Shown: piece after piece, positions 6,369 to 13,354 of the stretch
Numbering within the stretch: the first letter of the stretch is position 1
How the letters are laid out: every line of letters begins with the position of its first letter
DNA from: Thiobacillus sp.
GTDB lineage: Bacteria; Pseudomonadota; Gammaproteobacteria; Burkholderiales; Thiobacillaceae
Direction: 5' to 3'
Length of the DNA: 18,822 nucleotides
NCBI RefSeq assembly: GCF_024708915.1
Contig: NZ_JANJXQ010000203.1
Location: 1 to 18,822 of the forward strand
Translations under genes and position numbers: made by a program
The notes under the pieces: model-generated
Databases searched by the model: none
Told to the model about the DNA's origin: nothing
Seen by the model: the letters and a program-made list of their open reading frames with translations, nothing else

Positions 6369-6991
6369 GCTACCCCGCCTTTTTCGATGCCGTCGCCCGC
6401 ATCACGCTGTACGACCCGCTGGCCGAATTCCTCGGCACCACCGACAGCGGGCGGATCGAATACGGCTACCTCGATGCGGTCAAGCTCGCCGGGCATTCCT
6501 GCCCCACGGTGGCGGGCGCCTACCTGATGACCCGGCAGGCGCTCGGCAGGCTCTATCCGGACAGCCTGCCGGAGCGCGGCGGCATCCGCGTCGAATTCGG
6601 CGCGGCACAGACCGACGGCGTCACCGGCGTCATCGCTGCCGTGGCCGGCCTGTTGACCGGTGCGGCGGGCGAAGGCGGCTTCAAGGGCCTGGCGGGGCGG
6701 TTCAGCCGCCGCAATCTGCTGGCCTTTGCGGCCGGAAACGCCGCCGAAGCCCGTTTCAGCCGTCTCGACACCGGCGCGCGCGTGGCCGTCGCCTACCATC
6801 CCGAAGCCGTCCCCGCGCCGCCGGAACTGCAGGCGCTGATGCCGAGAATGCTGGCGGGAGCGGCGAGTGGCGCGGAACGGGCAGAATTCGGCCGGCTCTG
6901 GCAATTGCGGGTCAAGCGCATCCTGATCGACCATTGCGACGATCCGGCGCTGCTCGCATGCCGGGACGATCCGATGTCTGGCAGCGTCTAG
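6365..6991 (+). CDS. FmdE-family protein (formylmethanofuran dehydrogenase subunit E-like)
   Basis: A 208-residue protein with the FmdE hallmark GHSCPTVAGAYLMTRQAL near residues 45-62, where His and Cys probably bind a metal. ATG 6365 has AAGGAG 6 bases upstream and overlaps the previous stop as ATGA, so it is the third gene of the nsrR-divergent operon. FmdE domains outside methanogens are widespread and mostly uncharacterised; no methanofuran pathway genes are in this window, so formylmethanofuran chemistry should not be assumed. It lacks an obvious C-terminal zinc ribbon. Two late cysteines (DHCDDPALLAC) may matter. Operon position suggests a redox or NO-related task together with the membrane protein. 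Confidence 0.8.
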   Translation: MSYPAFFDAVARITLYDPLAEFLGTTDSGRIEYGYLDAVKLAGHSCPTVAGAYLMTRQALGRLYPDSLPERGGIRVEFGAAQTDGVTGVIAAVAGLLTGAAGEGGFKGLAGRFSRRNLLAFAAGNAAEARFSRLDTGARVAVAYHPEAVPAPPELQALMPRMLAGAASGAERAEFGRLWQLRVKRILIDHCDDPALLACRDDPMSGSV

Positions 6992-7014
6992 ACGAGGGGA
7001 CGTTCGCCCCGGCT

Positions 7015-7620
7015 TCAGACCCTTGGCGCCCAGCCTTCGATCAGGGTGATGATGACGGCGTCGGCCTGCTCCGTCAGCACGAAACGCTGGTCCGAGAGAA
7101 CCCAGCGGAAAGCCAGCCCCTGCACTGCGGCAATCAGGATGCAGGCATTCTGCTGGGGCACGATATCGGGGCGGATTTCGCCCTGCGCCTGCGCGGCGCT
7201 GATCAGGCCGGCGATGAAGTTCAGGAAGAACTGCACCAGTTCGTTCATGCGGTCGCGGAAAACGGGATCGCCGCTTTGCAGTTCTTCCGAGAACAGCAGG
7301 CGAGGGATACCGGGCTGCTGCTGGATGAAATTCAGATGGGCGCGGATGACCGCCTTCAGGCGTTCCAGTGGGGTCAGCTCCGCCAGGCCGAGGCCGGCCA
7401 TTTCTTGCTGCAGCCGTTCCTGAATGGTGTCCACCAGGGCAAGCAGGACGTGGCTCTTGTTGCCGAAGTGGAGGAACAGGGTGGGCTGCGCGATGCCGAC
7501 CGCCCTGGAAAGCGAACGGGTGGTAAGCCTGGCCACCCCTTCGTGGCGAATGATTTCCATCGCCGCCTCGATGATGTCATGGCGGCGGACTTCTGCGGAT
7601 TTCCTTTTCTTGACGGTCAC
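7015..7620 (-). CDS. TetR/AcrR-family transcriptional regulator
   Basis: A 201-residue one-component regulator. The N-terminal helix-turn-helix reads ILEAA-like 'IIEAAMEIIRHEGVARLT', then 'RSLSRAVGIAQPTLFLHF', 'GNKSHVLLALVD', the standard TetR DNA-binding domain. The C-terminal part (about residues 70-201) is all-helical and should bind an unknown ligand. The start used is GTG 7620 with a poor ribosome-binding site. It is convergent with the FmdE gene (23-base gap) and lies on the same strand downstream of DUF2892, FadL and cytochrome genes, so it may control them. The palindrome at 9838-9873 is a candidate target, but TetR operators are usually shorter, so this link is tentative. Confidence 0.9.
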   Translation of the reverse strand: MTVKKRKSAEVRRHDIIEAAMEIIRHEGVARLTTRSLSRAVGIAQPTLFLHFGNKSHVLLALVDTIQERLQQEMAGLGLAELTPLERLKAVIRAHLNFIQQQPGIPRLLFSEELQSGDPVFRDRMNELVQFFLNFIAGLISAAQAQGEIRPDIVPQQNACILIAAVQGLAFRWVLSDQRFVLTEQADAVIITLIEGWAPRV

Positions 7621-7710
7621 GGTGTTCGGCTGCCTGGCGCAATTGCAACATAAGGAATATAAGCGCCTGGCGGCTGTTGCGGAAATTTGCCGCGCCCGGG
7701 CGAAAGCGAT

Positions 7711-7767
7711 CGGCAGCGGCGCGCGCCGCTGCCGAAAGCCGCCGCATCAGAGCTGTTCAGGAACAGC
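7711..7767. terminator. Two hairpin-forming palindromes after the DUF2892 gene
   Basis: A perfect 24-bp palindrome, CGGCAGCGGCGC mirrored at 7711-7734, and a second, GCTGTTC-AG-GAACAGC at 7752-7767, which spans the stop codon of the DUF2892 gene. Both would fold in the minus-strand transcript. Neither has a long U-tract, so they may attenuate or stabilise the 3' end rather than act as a classical terminator. The remainder of 7621-7756 shows no gene. Confidence 0.4.
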
Positions 7768-7960
7768 AGCTGCCTTCCTTGACGCCCGCTTTCTTGAGCA
7801 TGAAAGCCAGCGGGCAGAAGCCGGTCACGCCGCTTTGCGCCAGATTGGCGCCGACAAAAGCGGTGAGCCAGAGCCAGGCCGGGTTGAAGAAATGGGCCAG
7901 GGCGATGCTGAGCAGCACCATCAGGCCTGCCATCAGATGTACGGTACGGTCTACGTTCAT
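7757..7960 (-). CDS. DUF2892 small inner-membrane protein (YgaP-type membrane domain)
   Basis: A 67-residue protein with two hydrophobic helices and the family ending GFCPLAFMLKKAGVK. It resembles the DUF2892 membrane module that elsewhere is fused to rhodanese domains or stands beside sulfur and redox genes. The Cys in TGFCP is the conserved one; two further cysteines end the protein (SCCS), possibly a metal or thiol site. ATG 7960 has GGAG 7 bases upstream, better than the 4-codon-longer frame. It lies 66 bases after the fadL-like stop on the same strand. Role unknown. Confidence 0.85.
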   Translation of the reverse strand: MNVDRTVHLMAGLMVLLSIALAHFFNPAWLWLTAFVGANLAQSGVTGFCPLAFMLKKAGVKEGSCCS

Positions 7961-8026
7961 GAGAATCTCCATTCCAAAATTGTTGCAAGCACTAACGAAA
8001 CAGCCGCGACCGCGTCGCGGCCCCGA

Positions 8027-9184
8027 TCAGAACGCGTACGCAATGTTGACGTTGTACTGGTTCTGGTTGATCTTGATCGTGTTGGCCGGCCCAACACTGG
8101 AGGTCATATCGTTTTCAAAGGCATGGGTGTAGGCGAAGCTGCCGCTCACCTTGTCGCTGAACTTGCGTGTGAGCCCGAACGACAGGTGGTGCTCGACGAT
8201 CGCGGTCGAACCGAGGTTGGAGTTGACGTCCTCACGGCCGATAGGCGACTTGCCGTAGTTGTAGCCGACGCTCACCGCCATCGGTCCCATGTCCTTTTTC
8301 ACGCCGATCGCATAGACCGTCTGGTCGTCCCAGCCGAAGGCGAGGGCCGGGGGAATTCCGGCCGTTCCACCGGGATTGCTGACGCTGATGCGATTCATGA
8401 CGTCGCTGAAGTAGATGCGCTTGACATCGAACTCGACCTGCAGCCCCGGCATCGGCTTGAAGGACAGACCCAGCGCCAGCGATGCGGGCATGTCCATGTC
8501 GAAGCTGACCGGCCCGTTGAGCGTGTTGTACTCCATCTTGGCGATATCCGTCTTGCTCGCGTAACTCAGGCCGGCCTGCAGCTTGGGATTGATCTTGTAG
8601 ATCGCACCGAGTGTCGCGCCGAAGCCGAACTGCTGGTTTTGCGGGAGGCTGAACGCGGGCATCGTGAGCGCCATGCTTTGGTTGGCGATGTTGAGCGACG
8701 CGCCGAGCGTCAAGGCGTCGTTGACCTTGTACGCCGCCGCCGGCGAGAAGCGGAACACGGCCTTGGTCGTTGCGATCACCTGGTTGTTGGCCATCCCGAC
8801 GAGATGGTCGGGCACGTTCACGCCCATCCCCGACACACCGCCCAGCCCCATGCCGAGGAACAGCCGGTCGTTGACGTTGAACACCGCCGCGCCGGTCGGC
8901 ATCATGTACCAGTTCGAGTCGCTCTCCTGGCCGTTGACCTCGCGCGGCGGATTCAACAGGCCGAAGCCGAGATCCATGCGCACGTCCTTGATGCCGAGGT
9001 CGGCCATCCCGGCCGGGTTGACCAGCACGGTCGCGGCGTCCTGGGCCTGCGCGACGGTGGCGCCGCCCATCCCGGCCTGGGCGGCCGACATGGCGAACAT
9101 CTGGTCGCCGTTGGTGGCGTGGGCGTTGTGCGCCCATGCAAAGAGGGCGGTCGATACGGCAGTTGCAACTAATTTTTTATTCAT
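8027..9184 (-). CDS. OmpP1/FadL-family outer-membrane channel
   Basis: A 385-residue outer-membrane beta-barrel precursor. Residues 1-23 form a signal peptide (cleavage near AHA-TNG). The FadL hallmarks follow: an N-terminal plug with GGATVAQAQDAATVLVNPAG (the NPAG motif), alternating amphipathic strands, and a C-terminal aromatic end (NIAYAF) as required for barrel assembly. Family members take up hydrophobic compounds such as long-chain fatty acids, toluene or alkanes; the substrate here cannot be told. ATG 9184 has GGAG about 9 bases upstream. It follows the cytochrome gene by 30 bases, so the two are probably one transcript. Pairing a periplasmic cytochrome with a hydrophobic-substrate porin hints at oxidation of a lipophilic compound or a membrane-stress function (inference). 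Confidence 0.93.
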   Translation of the reverse strand: MNKKLVATAVSTALFAWAHNAHATNGDQMFAMSAAQAGMGGATVAQAQDAATVLVNPAGMADLGIKDVRMDLGFGLLNPPREVNGQESDSNWYMMPTGAAVFNVNDRLFLGMGLGGVSGMGVNVPDHLVGMANNQVIATTKAVFRFSPAAAYKVNDALTLGASLNIANQSMALTMPAFSLPQNQQFGFGATLGAIYKINPKLQAGLSYASKTDIAKMEYNTLNGPVSFDMDMPASLALGLSFKPMPGLQVEFDVKRIYFSDVMNRISVSNPGGTAGIPPALAFGWDDQTVYAIGVKKDMGPMAVSVGYNYGKSPIGREDVNSNLGSTAIVEHHLSFGLTRKFSDKVSGSFAYTHAFENDMTSSVGPANTIKINQNQYNVNIAYAF

Positions 9185-9214
9185 ATTCTGATCTCCACAA
9201 TTTGAGGGCGGGCG

Positions 9215-9811
9215 TTACTTGGAAAGGGGGGTCATCAGGTTGGCCGAAATGCCGGGCACGCCACGGAATTTCTGATGGCAGGCGACGCATCCCGTCATGA
9301 TGTCGCTCATGTAGGAGGCCGCTTTCGGCATATCCCCCGCATCCGCCGCGTCCGCCAGCTTGAGCGCACTGCCTTCGACGATGTCGTTCATGGCCGGCAG
9401 CACCCCGAGGTCGTTGTCGGTCACCTGGTTCAGCGCAAAATAGGGCAGCAACCCGCCCTTGGGGATGCGATGGTTGGCCAGCCGCCGAGCCGCCTCGGAC
9501 GCCTGTTCGGCGTTGTCGGTCGCCAGCGCCGAGGCGATGCTCTGGTATTCGGAGAGGATTTCATGCATGACCTGGCGCAGGGTCGTCTCCTTGGCGCGCC
9601 GCACATGGCCCGCATGCAGCTGCTGGATGGTGCCTTTGAGTTCGGGCGACAGCGCCATCACCTTCTGGCGCAGTTCCGGCTTGTACGTCTTCACCATCTG
9701 CTGCATCTCGGCCGGCATGGGAGCGGCGCCTTTGGGCGGTTCAGCGGCAGAGAGCCCGGACGATGCAAGACTGGCGGCCAATATCAGCGGGGTTAACAGG
9801 ATTTTTTTCAT
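9215..9811 (-). CDS. Periplasmic c-type cytochrome with C-terminal heme site (class II-like)
   Basis: A 198-residue precursor: signal peptide in residues 1-22 (MKKILLTPLILAASLASS..., cleavage near LSAAEPP), a mostly helical body, and a single CVACH heme motif followed by QKFR about 20 residues from the end. A heme site close to the C-terminus followed by K-F-R is the arrangement of class II cytochromes (cytochrome c' and relatives). The mature part, about 175 residues, is longer than the usual 125-130, so this is a divergent member or a different helical cytochrome. ATG 9811 has GGAG about 6 bases upstream; the frame continues upstream through the palindrome but without supported starts. It is the first gene of the fadL operon. 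Cytochrome c' relatives bind NO, which fits the neighbourhood but is not shown. Confidence 0.85.
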   Translation of the reverse strand: MKKILLTPLILAASLASSGLSAAEPPKGAAPMPAEMQQMVKTYKPELRQKVMALSPELKGTIQQLHAGHVRRAKETTLRQVMHEILSEYQSIASALATDNAEQASEAARRLANHRIPKGGLLPYFALNQVTDNDLGVLPAMNDIVEGSALKLADAADAGDMPKAASYMSDIMTGCVACHQKFRGVPGISANLMTPLSK

Positions 9812-9837
9812 GGGATCTCCAGGGTTGTGATGGCACA

Positions 9838-9873
9838 GGTCGAACACATGATCAATAGATCATGTGTTCGACC
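9838..9873. promoter_or_regulatory. Perfect 16-bp-arm palindrome overlapping the cytochrome promoter
   Basis: GGTCGAACACATGATC (9838-9853), a 4-base loop AATA, then the exact reverse complement (9858-9873). It lies 27 bases upstream of the cytochrome ATG. On the minus strand a perfect TATAAT occupies 9880-9875, so transcription should begin inside the palindrome: either a repressor operator at the start site or a strong hairpin in the 5' leader. The sequence on the gene-distal side is AT-rich. No second copy was noticed in the window. Confidence 0.7.
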
Positions 9874-10146
9874 GATTATATAAATGAACTTTTTAAATAA
9901 TGCAAGAAGATATTTAAGTCTGCATAAAAAAACGGATTGCGGCGTGCCCGGAATCATTCCGGTGCCATTCGTGCGGCATACGGATACAATTTCATCCTTC
10001 AGGCAGTGAATCAAAGCGCCGACAAGGCGCTGAACGAACTCGCCGCAGCCTTTTTCAGCGGTATTCCGCCGGCCAGAATCAATACGGGGCACGGTGCCGG
10101 GCGCAAGCTCCGGTCGGGCCTGTCAACGGTATTTATAAGGATCAGA
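9874..10146. other. Intergenic region between cytochrome and NMO-like genes
   Basis: No gene is supported here. The first 60 bases are AT-rich, with a minus-strand TATAAT at 9880-9875. A short palindrome CCGGAAT-C-ATTCCGG lies at 9948-9962. The rest is GC-rich with no recognisable coding signal; the in-frame extension of the downstream NMO gene through this region lacks a supported start. AAGGA at 10137-10141 is the ribosome-binding site for the NMO-like gene. Together with the palindrome at 9838-9873 this makes a gene-free stretch of about 335 bases. Confidence 0.5.
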
Positions 10147-11391
10147 ATGAAACGCGTGGATGATTTCCGCCTGCGCTTTGGCAAACAGGAGCTGGTGCCG
10201 ATCGTCATCGGCGGCATGGGGGTGGACATTTCGACCGTCGAACTGGCGCTCGAAGTGGCGCGCCTCGGCGGTATCGGCCATATTTCCGACGCCATGGTGC
10301 AGACCGTGTCCGACCGCCGCTTCGACACCAATTACGTCAGCCAGAAGCTGAAGAAGTACAAGGCCAACGTCGCCAGCAGCGACAAGTCTGCGGTCCATTT
10401 CAACCTCGCGGAACTCGAAGAGGCGACGCGCAGCCACGTCCTCCATGCCATGGAAGCCAAGCGCGGCGACGGCATGATCTTCATCAACTGCATGGAGAAG
10501 CTGACCATGAACGCGCCGCGCGAGACGCTGCGCATGCGCCTTTCCGCCGCGCTCGACGCCGGCATCGACGGCATCACGCTGTCGGCCGGCCTGCACCTCG
10601 GCTCGTTCGCGCTGATCGAGGACCACCCGCGCTTTCGCGACGCCAAACTCGGCATCATCGTCTCCTCGCCGCGCGCGCTGGCGATGTTCCTGCGCAAGAA
10701 CGCGCGGCTGCAGCGGCTGCCGGACTACGTCGTGGTGGAAGGCCCGCTCGCCGGCGGCCATCTCGGCTTCGGCCCGGACTGGGCGCAATACGACTTGCGC
10801 ACCATCGTCGACGAAGTGCTGGCTTTCCTCAAAGCCGAGCACCTCGACATTCCGGTGATCGCTGCCGGCGGCATTTTCACCGGCAGCGATGCCGCGGCCT
10901 TTCTCGAACAGGGCGCGGCGGCGGTGCAGGTGGCGACCCGCTTCACCGTCACCCGCGAGTGCGGCCTGCCGGACAAGGTCAAACAGGAATATTTCAGGGC
11001 CAGCGAGGACGACATCGAGGTCAACACCATTTCGCCGACCGGCTACCCGATGCGCATGCTCAAGGGCAGCCCCGGCATCGGCGCCGGCATCCGCCCCAAC
11101 TGCGAAGCCTACGGCTACCTGCTCGACGCCAGCGGCCGCTGCGCCTACATCGACGCCTACAACAGTCAGGTGGAACGGCACCCGGGCGCGAAGAAGGTGA
11201 AAGTCTTCGACAAGACCTGCCTGTGCACCCACATGCGCAACTTCGACATCTGGACCTGCGGCCAGACCGCCTGGCGCCTGAAGGACACCACCCGCCGCGC
11301 GCCGGACGGCAGCTATCAGGTGCTCAGCGCCGAACAGGTGTTCCACGACTATCAGTTCAGCGTCGACCACAAAATCGCGCTGCCGGCCTGA
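10147..11391 (+). CDS. Nitronate monooxygenase-like FMN flavoprotein with cysteine-rich C-terminus
   Basis: A 414-residue TIM-barrel flavoprotein of the NMO/2-nitropropane dioxygenase family. Visible motifs are VPIVIGGMGVDIS at the N-terminus, EGPLAGGHLGF (H205, the family's catalytic-type His), and PVIAAGGIFTGSDAAAFLEQGAAAVQVATRF for FMN phosphate binding. The last 95 residues are unusual: C319, C332, C358, C360 and C371, the last three in KTCLCTHMRNFDIWTCG, which could hold a metal or Fe-S cluster. ATG 10147 has AAGGA 5 bases upstream; a 70-codon upstream extension is rejected. True NMO activity is not assured, since the family also includes enoyl reductases and unknown oxidoreductases. It is convergent with the ubi operon. 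Confidence 0.85.
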   Translation: MKRVDDFRLRFGKQELVPIVIGGMGVDISTVELALEVARLGGIGHISDAMVQTVSDRRFDTNYVSQKLKKYKANVASSDKSAVHFNLAELEEATRSHVLHAMEAKRGDGMIFINCMEKLTMNAPRETLRMRLSAALDAGIDGITLSAGLHLGSFALIEDHPRFRDAKLGIIVSSPRALAMFLRKNARLQRLPDYVVVEGPLAGGHLGFGPDWAQYDLRTIVDEVLAFLKAEHLDIPVIAAGGIFTGSDAAAFLEQGAAAVQVATRFTVTRECGLPDKVKQEYFRASEDDIEVNTISPTGYPMRMLKGSPGIGAGIRPNCEAYGYLLDASGRCAYIDAYNSQVERHPGAKKVKVFDKTCLCTHMRNFDIWTCGQTAWRLKDTTRRAPDGSYQVLSAEQVFHDYQFSVDHKIALPA

Positions 11392-11410
11392 AGCGCACGC
11401 GCTGCCGCTC

Positions 11411-11431
11411 GCCGGAAAGATCTTTTCCGGC
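11411..11431. terminator. Hairpin between convergent genes (bidirectional terminator candidate)
   Basis: GCCGGAAA (11411-11418), a 5-base loop GATCT, then TTTCCGGC (11424-11431). It lies in the 55-base gap between the convergent NMO-like gene and ubiT, where both transcripts should end. There is no strong T-run on either side, so efficiency is uncertain. Confidence 0.55.
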
Positions 11432-11446
11432 AGCCTGGAAAGCCGG

Positions 11447-11899
11447 TTATGCCGCCATCAGGCGCCGCGCCATGCCGGCCAGCGGCGCGGGCAGGCGCTG
11501 CAACACCGCCTCGGGGTCGAGGGCGTCGAGCAGATTCTTGACGGTGAGGCCAAGCTCGGTGTCGCCTTCGCTCACCAGGCGGCGGCTGAAAAAGAGGGTG
11601 TCGGGGTCTTCGCGCCGGCCCAGCAGCAGCAGGAAATCGCGGGCGGTGGCGCTGATGGTGAGCTCGGGCGCGCCGCTGTCCGGCGCGAATCCGCGCGCCG
11701 TGACGGTAAAGCGCAGGCTGAGCCCGAGATCCTTGACGCGGATGGCGTAGCGCCGGCCGGCCAGCGGCTGCCAGTCGAGCGTTTTCAGTGCCGGCCACAA
11801 CAGCCGGTTGGCCGCCAGCGAAAACGTCAGACTGGGCGGCGCGGCGGGAAGCCGGGCGACCGCGTTGGCAAGCTGCGGGGGCAAGGCGAGATTCAGCAT
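11447..11899 (-). CDS. ubiT: UbiT, SCP2-domain factor for O2-independent ubiquinone synthesis
   Basis: A 150-residue protein made almost entirely of a sterol-carrier-protein-2-like domain (PSLTFSLAANRLLWPALKTL; ISATARDFLLLLGRREDPDTLFFSRRLVSEGDTELGLTVKNLLDAL). The RREDPDTLFFSRRL and EGDTELGL stretches are typical of UbiT (YhbT), a lipid-binding accessory factor that works with UbiU and UbiV in anaerobic ubiquinone synthesis. ubiU and ubiV lie upstream in the same gene string, which makes the call strong. ATG 11899 has AGGAG 5 bases upstream; the long upstream extension runs through queD and is not real. It is the last gene of the probable operon. Confidence 0.92.
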   Translation of the reverse strand: MLNLALPPQLANAVARLPAAPPSLTFSLAANRLLWPALKTLDWQPLAGRRYAIRVKDLGLSLRFTVTARGFAPDSGAPELTISATARDFLLLLGRREDPDTLFFSRRLVSEGDTELGLTVKNLLDALDPEAVLQRLPAPLAGMARRLMAA

Positions 11900-11936
11900 G
11901 ATGGCTCCTGTGCTCAATGGATCGGTGGTCTGCTTT

Positions 11937-12377
11937 CTAGCGCACGGCGTCGGCCCAGTTGTTGGGGGTTTCGTACAGCCGCACCCGCTGCAGCCGCAGC
12001 TGGTTGCCGTAGCCGTCGAGGTAGGCCGCGTCGAGGATGCGGAACGCCTCGTTCGCAAGATTTTCCGCCGTGGGCACGACCGGCAGCACCACGGTCTTGT
12101 GTCCAGCCAGCGTCGCCAGGAAGTCGACCACTTCGCGATCGCCCTGGTAGACCAGGAAGGCATGATCCCAGCGGTCGACCAGCGCGGCATTGGCGATGTT
12201 TTTCACTTCGGAGAAGTCCATCACCATGCCCTGCATCGCCGCACCTTCGGTATCAATGATCTCGCCGGAAAGGCTGATCTCGATGGCGTAGCGATGGCCG
12301 TGCAGGTGCCGGCACTGGCTGGCGTGATGGGGAATGCGGTGGCCGGCGTCGAATTCCAGTCTGCGTGTAATCAGCAT
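11937..12377 (-). CDS. queD: 6-carboxy-tetrahydropterin synthase (QueD/PTPS family)
   Basis: A 146-residue pterin enzyme of queuosine precursor synthesis, converting dihydroneopterin triphosphate to 6-carboxy-tetrahydropterin. The zinc histidines are H13 (FDAGHRI), H26 and H28 (CRHLHGH), with the catalytic-type Cys C22 just before them. DRWDHAFLV and VPTAENLANEAFRIL follow, and LYETPNNWADAV ends the protein with the conserved Glu. The ATG overlaps the ubiV stop by 7 bases (ATGCTGA), so it is translated within the ubi operon although no other queuosine gene is nearby. Either it is incidentally co-transcribed, or a member of the family with another role; queD is the simplest reading. Confidence 0.88.
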   Translation of the reverse strand: MLITRRLEFDAGHRIPHHASQCRHLHGHRYAIEISLSGEIIDTEGAAMQGMVMDFSEVKNIANAALVDRWDHAFLVYQGDREVVDFLATLAGHKTVVLPVVPTAENLANEAFRILDAAYLDGYGNQLRLQRVRLYETPNNWADAVR

Positions 12378-13264
12378 GCTTGCTGCGTCCCGTATTCCAG
12401 TCCCGCCCGGCCATGCCAGTAGCCGTCGACCGACGGCCCGGGCATGATGCGCGCCAGCGCATCGGCGGCGTTGCTCTCGCCCGCCAGCGCCGCCCGGAAA
12501 GCTTCGACCACGCGCCCCATGTGACGCGACTGCGGCGACAGGCGCAGGCTGGCGATGCCGAGCTGGCGCAGGGCCGGCAGCTCGCCAATCAGGTTGTAGA
12601 CCCCGGCGGACTGCGTCTGGATGCCGTTGAGCGTGAGGAAGGGCGCACCCTCGCGGGTGGCCAGCGGCAGCCCATCCGGATGGTCGAGGCAGCGGAACTG
12701 GCAGTCGTCCTTGGGCAGGTTGTAGTGGCGCGCGGTGAAGCAGCGCGCCGAATACGCCAGCGGCAGGCGGCCGTAGACGAACAGTTCCGTTTCCATGCCG
12801 GCCGGCGCGCGTTCGAGCAGCGACGCCAGCGCGGCGCGCGAGGTTTCCACCGGCGGCAGCCAGCGCCGCGCGCCGAGACCGGCGAGCACCTCCAGCGTTT
12901 CCGGGTTGTAGACATTCAGCGTCGGGCCGGCGACGAAGGGCACGCCCGCTTCGGACAGCAGCCGCACCGCGCCCCATTCGTTGGCTTCGACCAGGAAACG
13001 GCCGTCGCCCACGATCCGGCGCAGCGTCTTCAGATCGGATTCCGACTCGATCAGCGTCTGGGTGGAGAGCGCCACTTCCTTGCCGGCTGCGGCAAGCTGT
13101 TCCGCCACGGCAAGCCAGTCCGGCAAGCGCAGCAGATGACGGCGCGAGCACACGCTTTCACCCAGGTACACGCGCGTCACCGGCCAGTGTTTTGCCTCAT
13201 CGTAGAAAGCGAGGACGTCGTCGCGCGACCAGTAATACAGGAGGGGACCGAGAATCAGGTTCAT
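12371..13264 (-). CDS. ubiV: UbiV, Fe-S U32-family protein for anaerobic ubiquinone hydroxylation
   Basis: A 297-residue member of the peptidase-U32-like family. With UbiU, UbiV forms the O2-independent hydroxylase complex of ubiquinone synthesis. Cysteines C39, C175, C188 and C192 (SVC; ARCFTARHYNLPKDDCQFRC) have the C-x12-C-x3-C spacing of the [4Fe-4S] ligands I recall for E. coli UbiV (C39, C180, C193, C197). It starts at ATG 13264 (MNLILGPLLYYW) with no strong ribosome-binding site, behind an unusual heptamer-repeat gap after ubiU. The stop overlaps queD. A generic U32 protease or RNA-modifying paralogue is less likely, given UbiU and UbiT alongside. Confidence 0.94.
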   Translation of the reverse strand: MNLILGPLLYYWSRDDVLAFYDEAKHWPVTRVYLGESVCSRRHLLRLPDWLAVAEQLAAAGKEVALSTQTLIESESDLKTLRRIVGDGRFLVEANEWGAVRLLSEAGVPFVAGPTLNVYNPETLEVLAGLGARRWLPPVETSRAALASLLERAPAGMETELFVYGRLPLAYSARCFTARHYNLPKDDCQFRCLDHPDGLPLATREGAPFLTLNGIQTQSAGVYNLIGELPALRQLGIASLRLSPQSRHMGRVVEAFRAALAGESNAADALARIMPGPSVDGYWHGRAGLEYGTQQAC

Positions 13265-13267
13265 GAT

Positions 13268-13347
13268 GCGTTAGGCGTTAGGCGTAAAGGGTTAGGCGGG
13301 GACAGGCACGGGCCGAGGCTTTGCGCCTCGCGCCTGACGCCTCGCGC
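13268..13347. repeat. Heptamer repeats forming an imperfect hairpin between ubiU and ubiV
   Basis: GTTAGGC occurs at 13270-13276, 13277-13283 and 13291-13297, in phase with a degenerate copy GTAAAGG at 13284-13290. On the right, CGCCTCG (13324-13330), CGCCTGA (13331-13337) and CGCCTCG (13338-13344) follow the same 7-base step. The arms 13268-13284 and 13331-13347 pair at 14 of 17 positions, giving an imperfect stem-loop inside the operon. It could stabilise or attenuate the ubiU-ubiV transcript, or be a mobile repeat; neither is demonstrated. Confidence 0.7.
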
Positions 13348-13354
13348 AGGGCGC

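Noticed and set aside
7424..9172. 582-codon plus-strand open frame across DUF2892 and fadL
   Set aside because: Antisense shadow; the minus strand has a signal peptide, NPAG motif and barrel end of a FadL protein.
9937..10146. N-terminal 70-codon extension of the first NMO-like protein
   Set aside because: The family start (VPIVIGGMG near residue 17) fits ATG 10147, which has AAGGA 5 bases upstream; the extension is GC-rich filler without homology.
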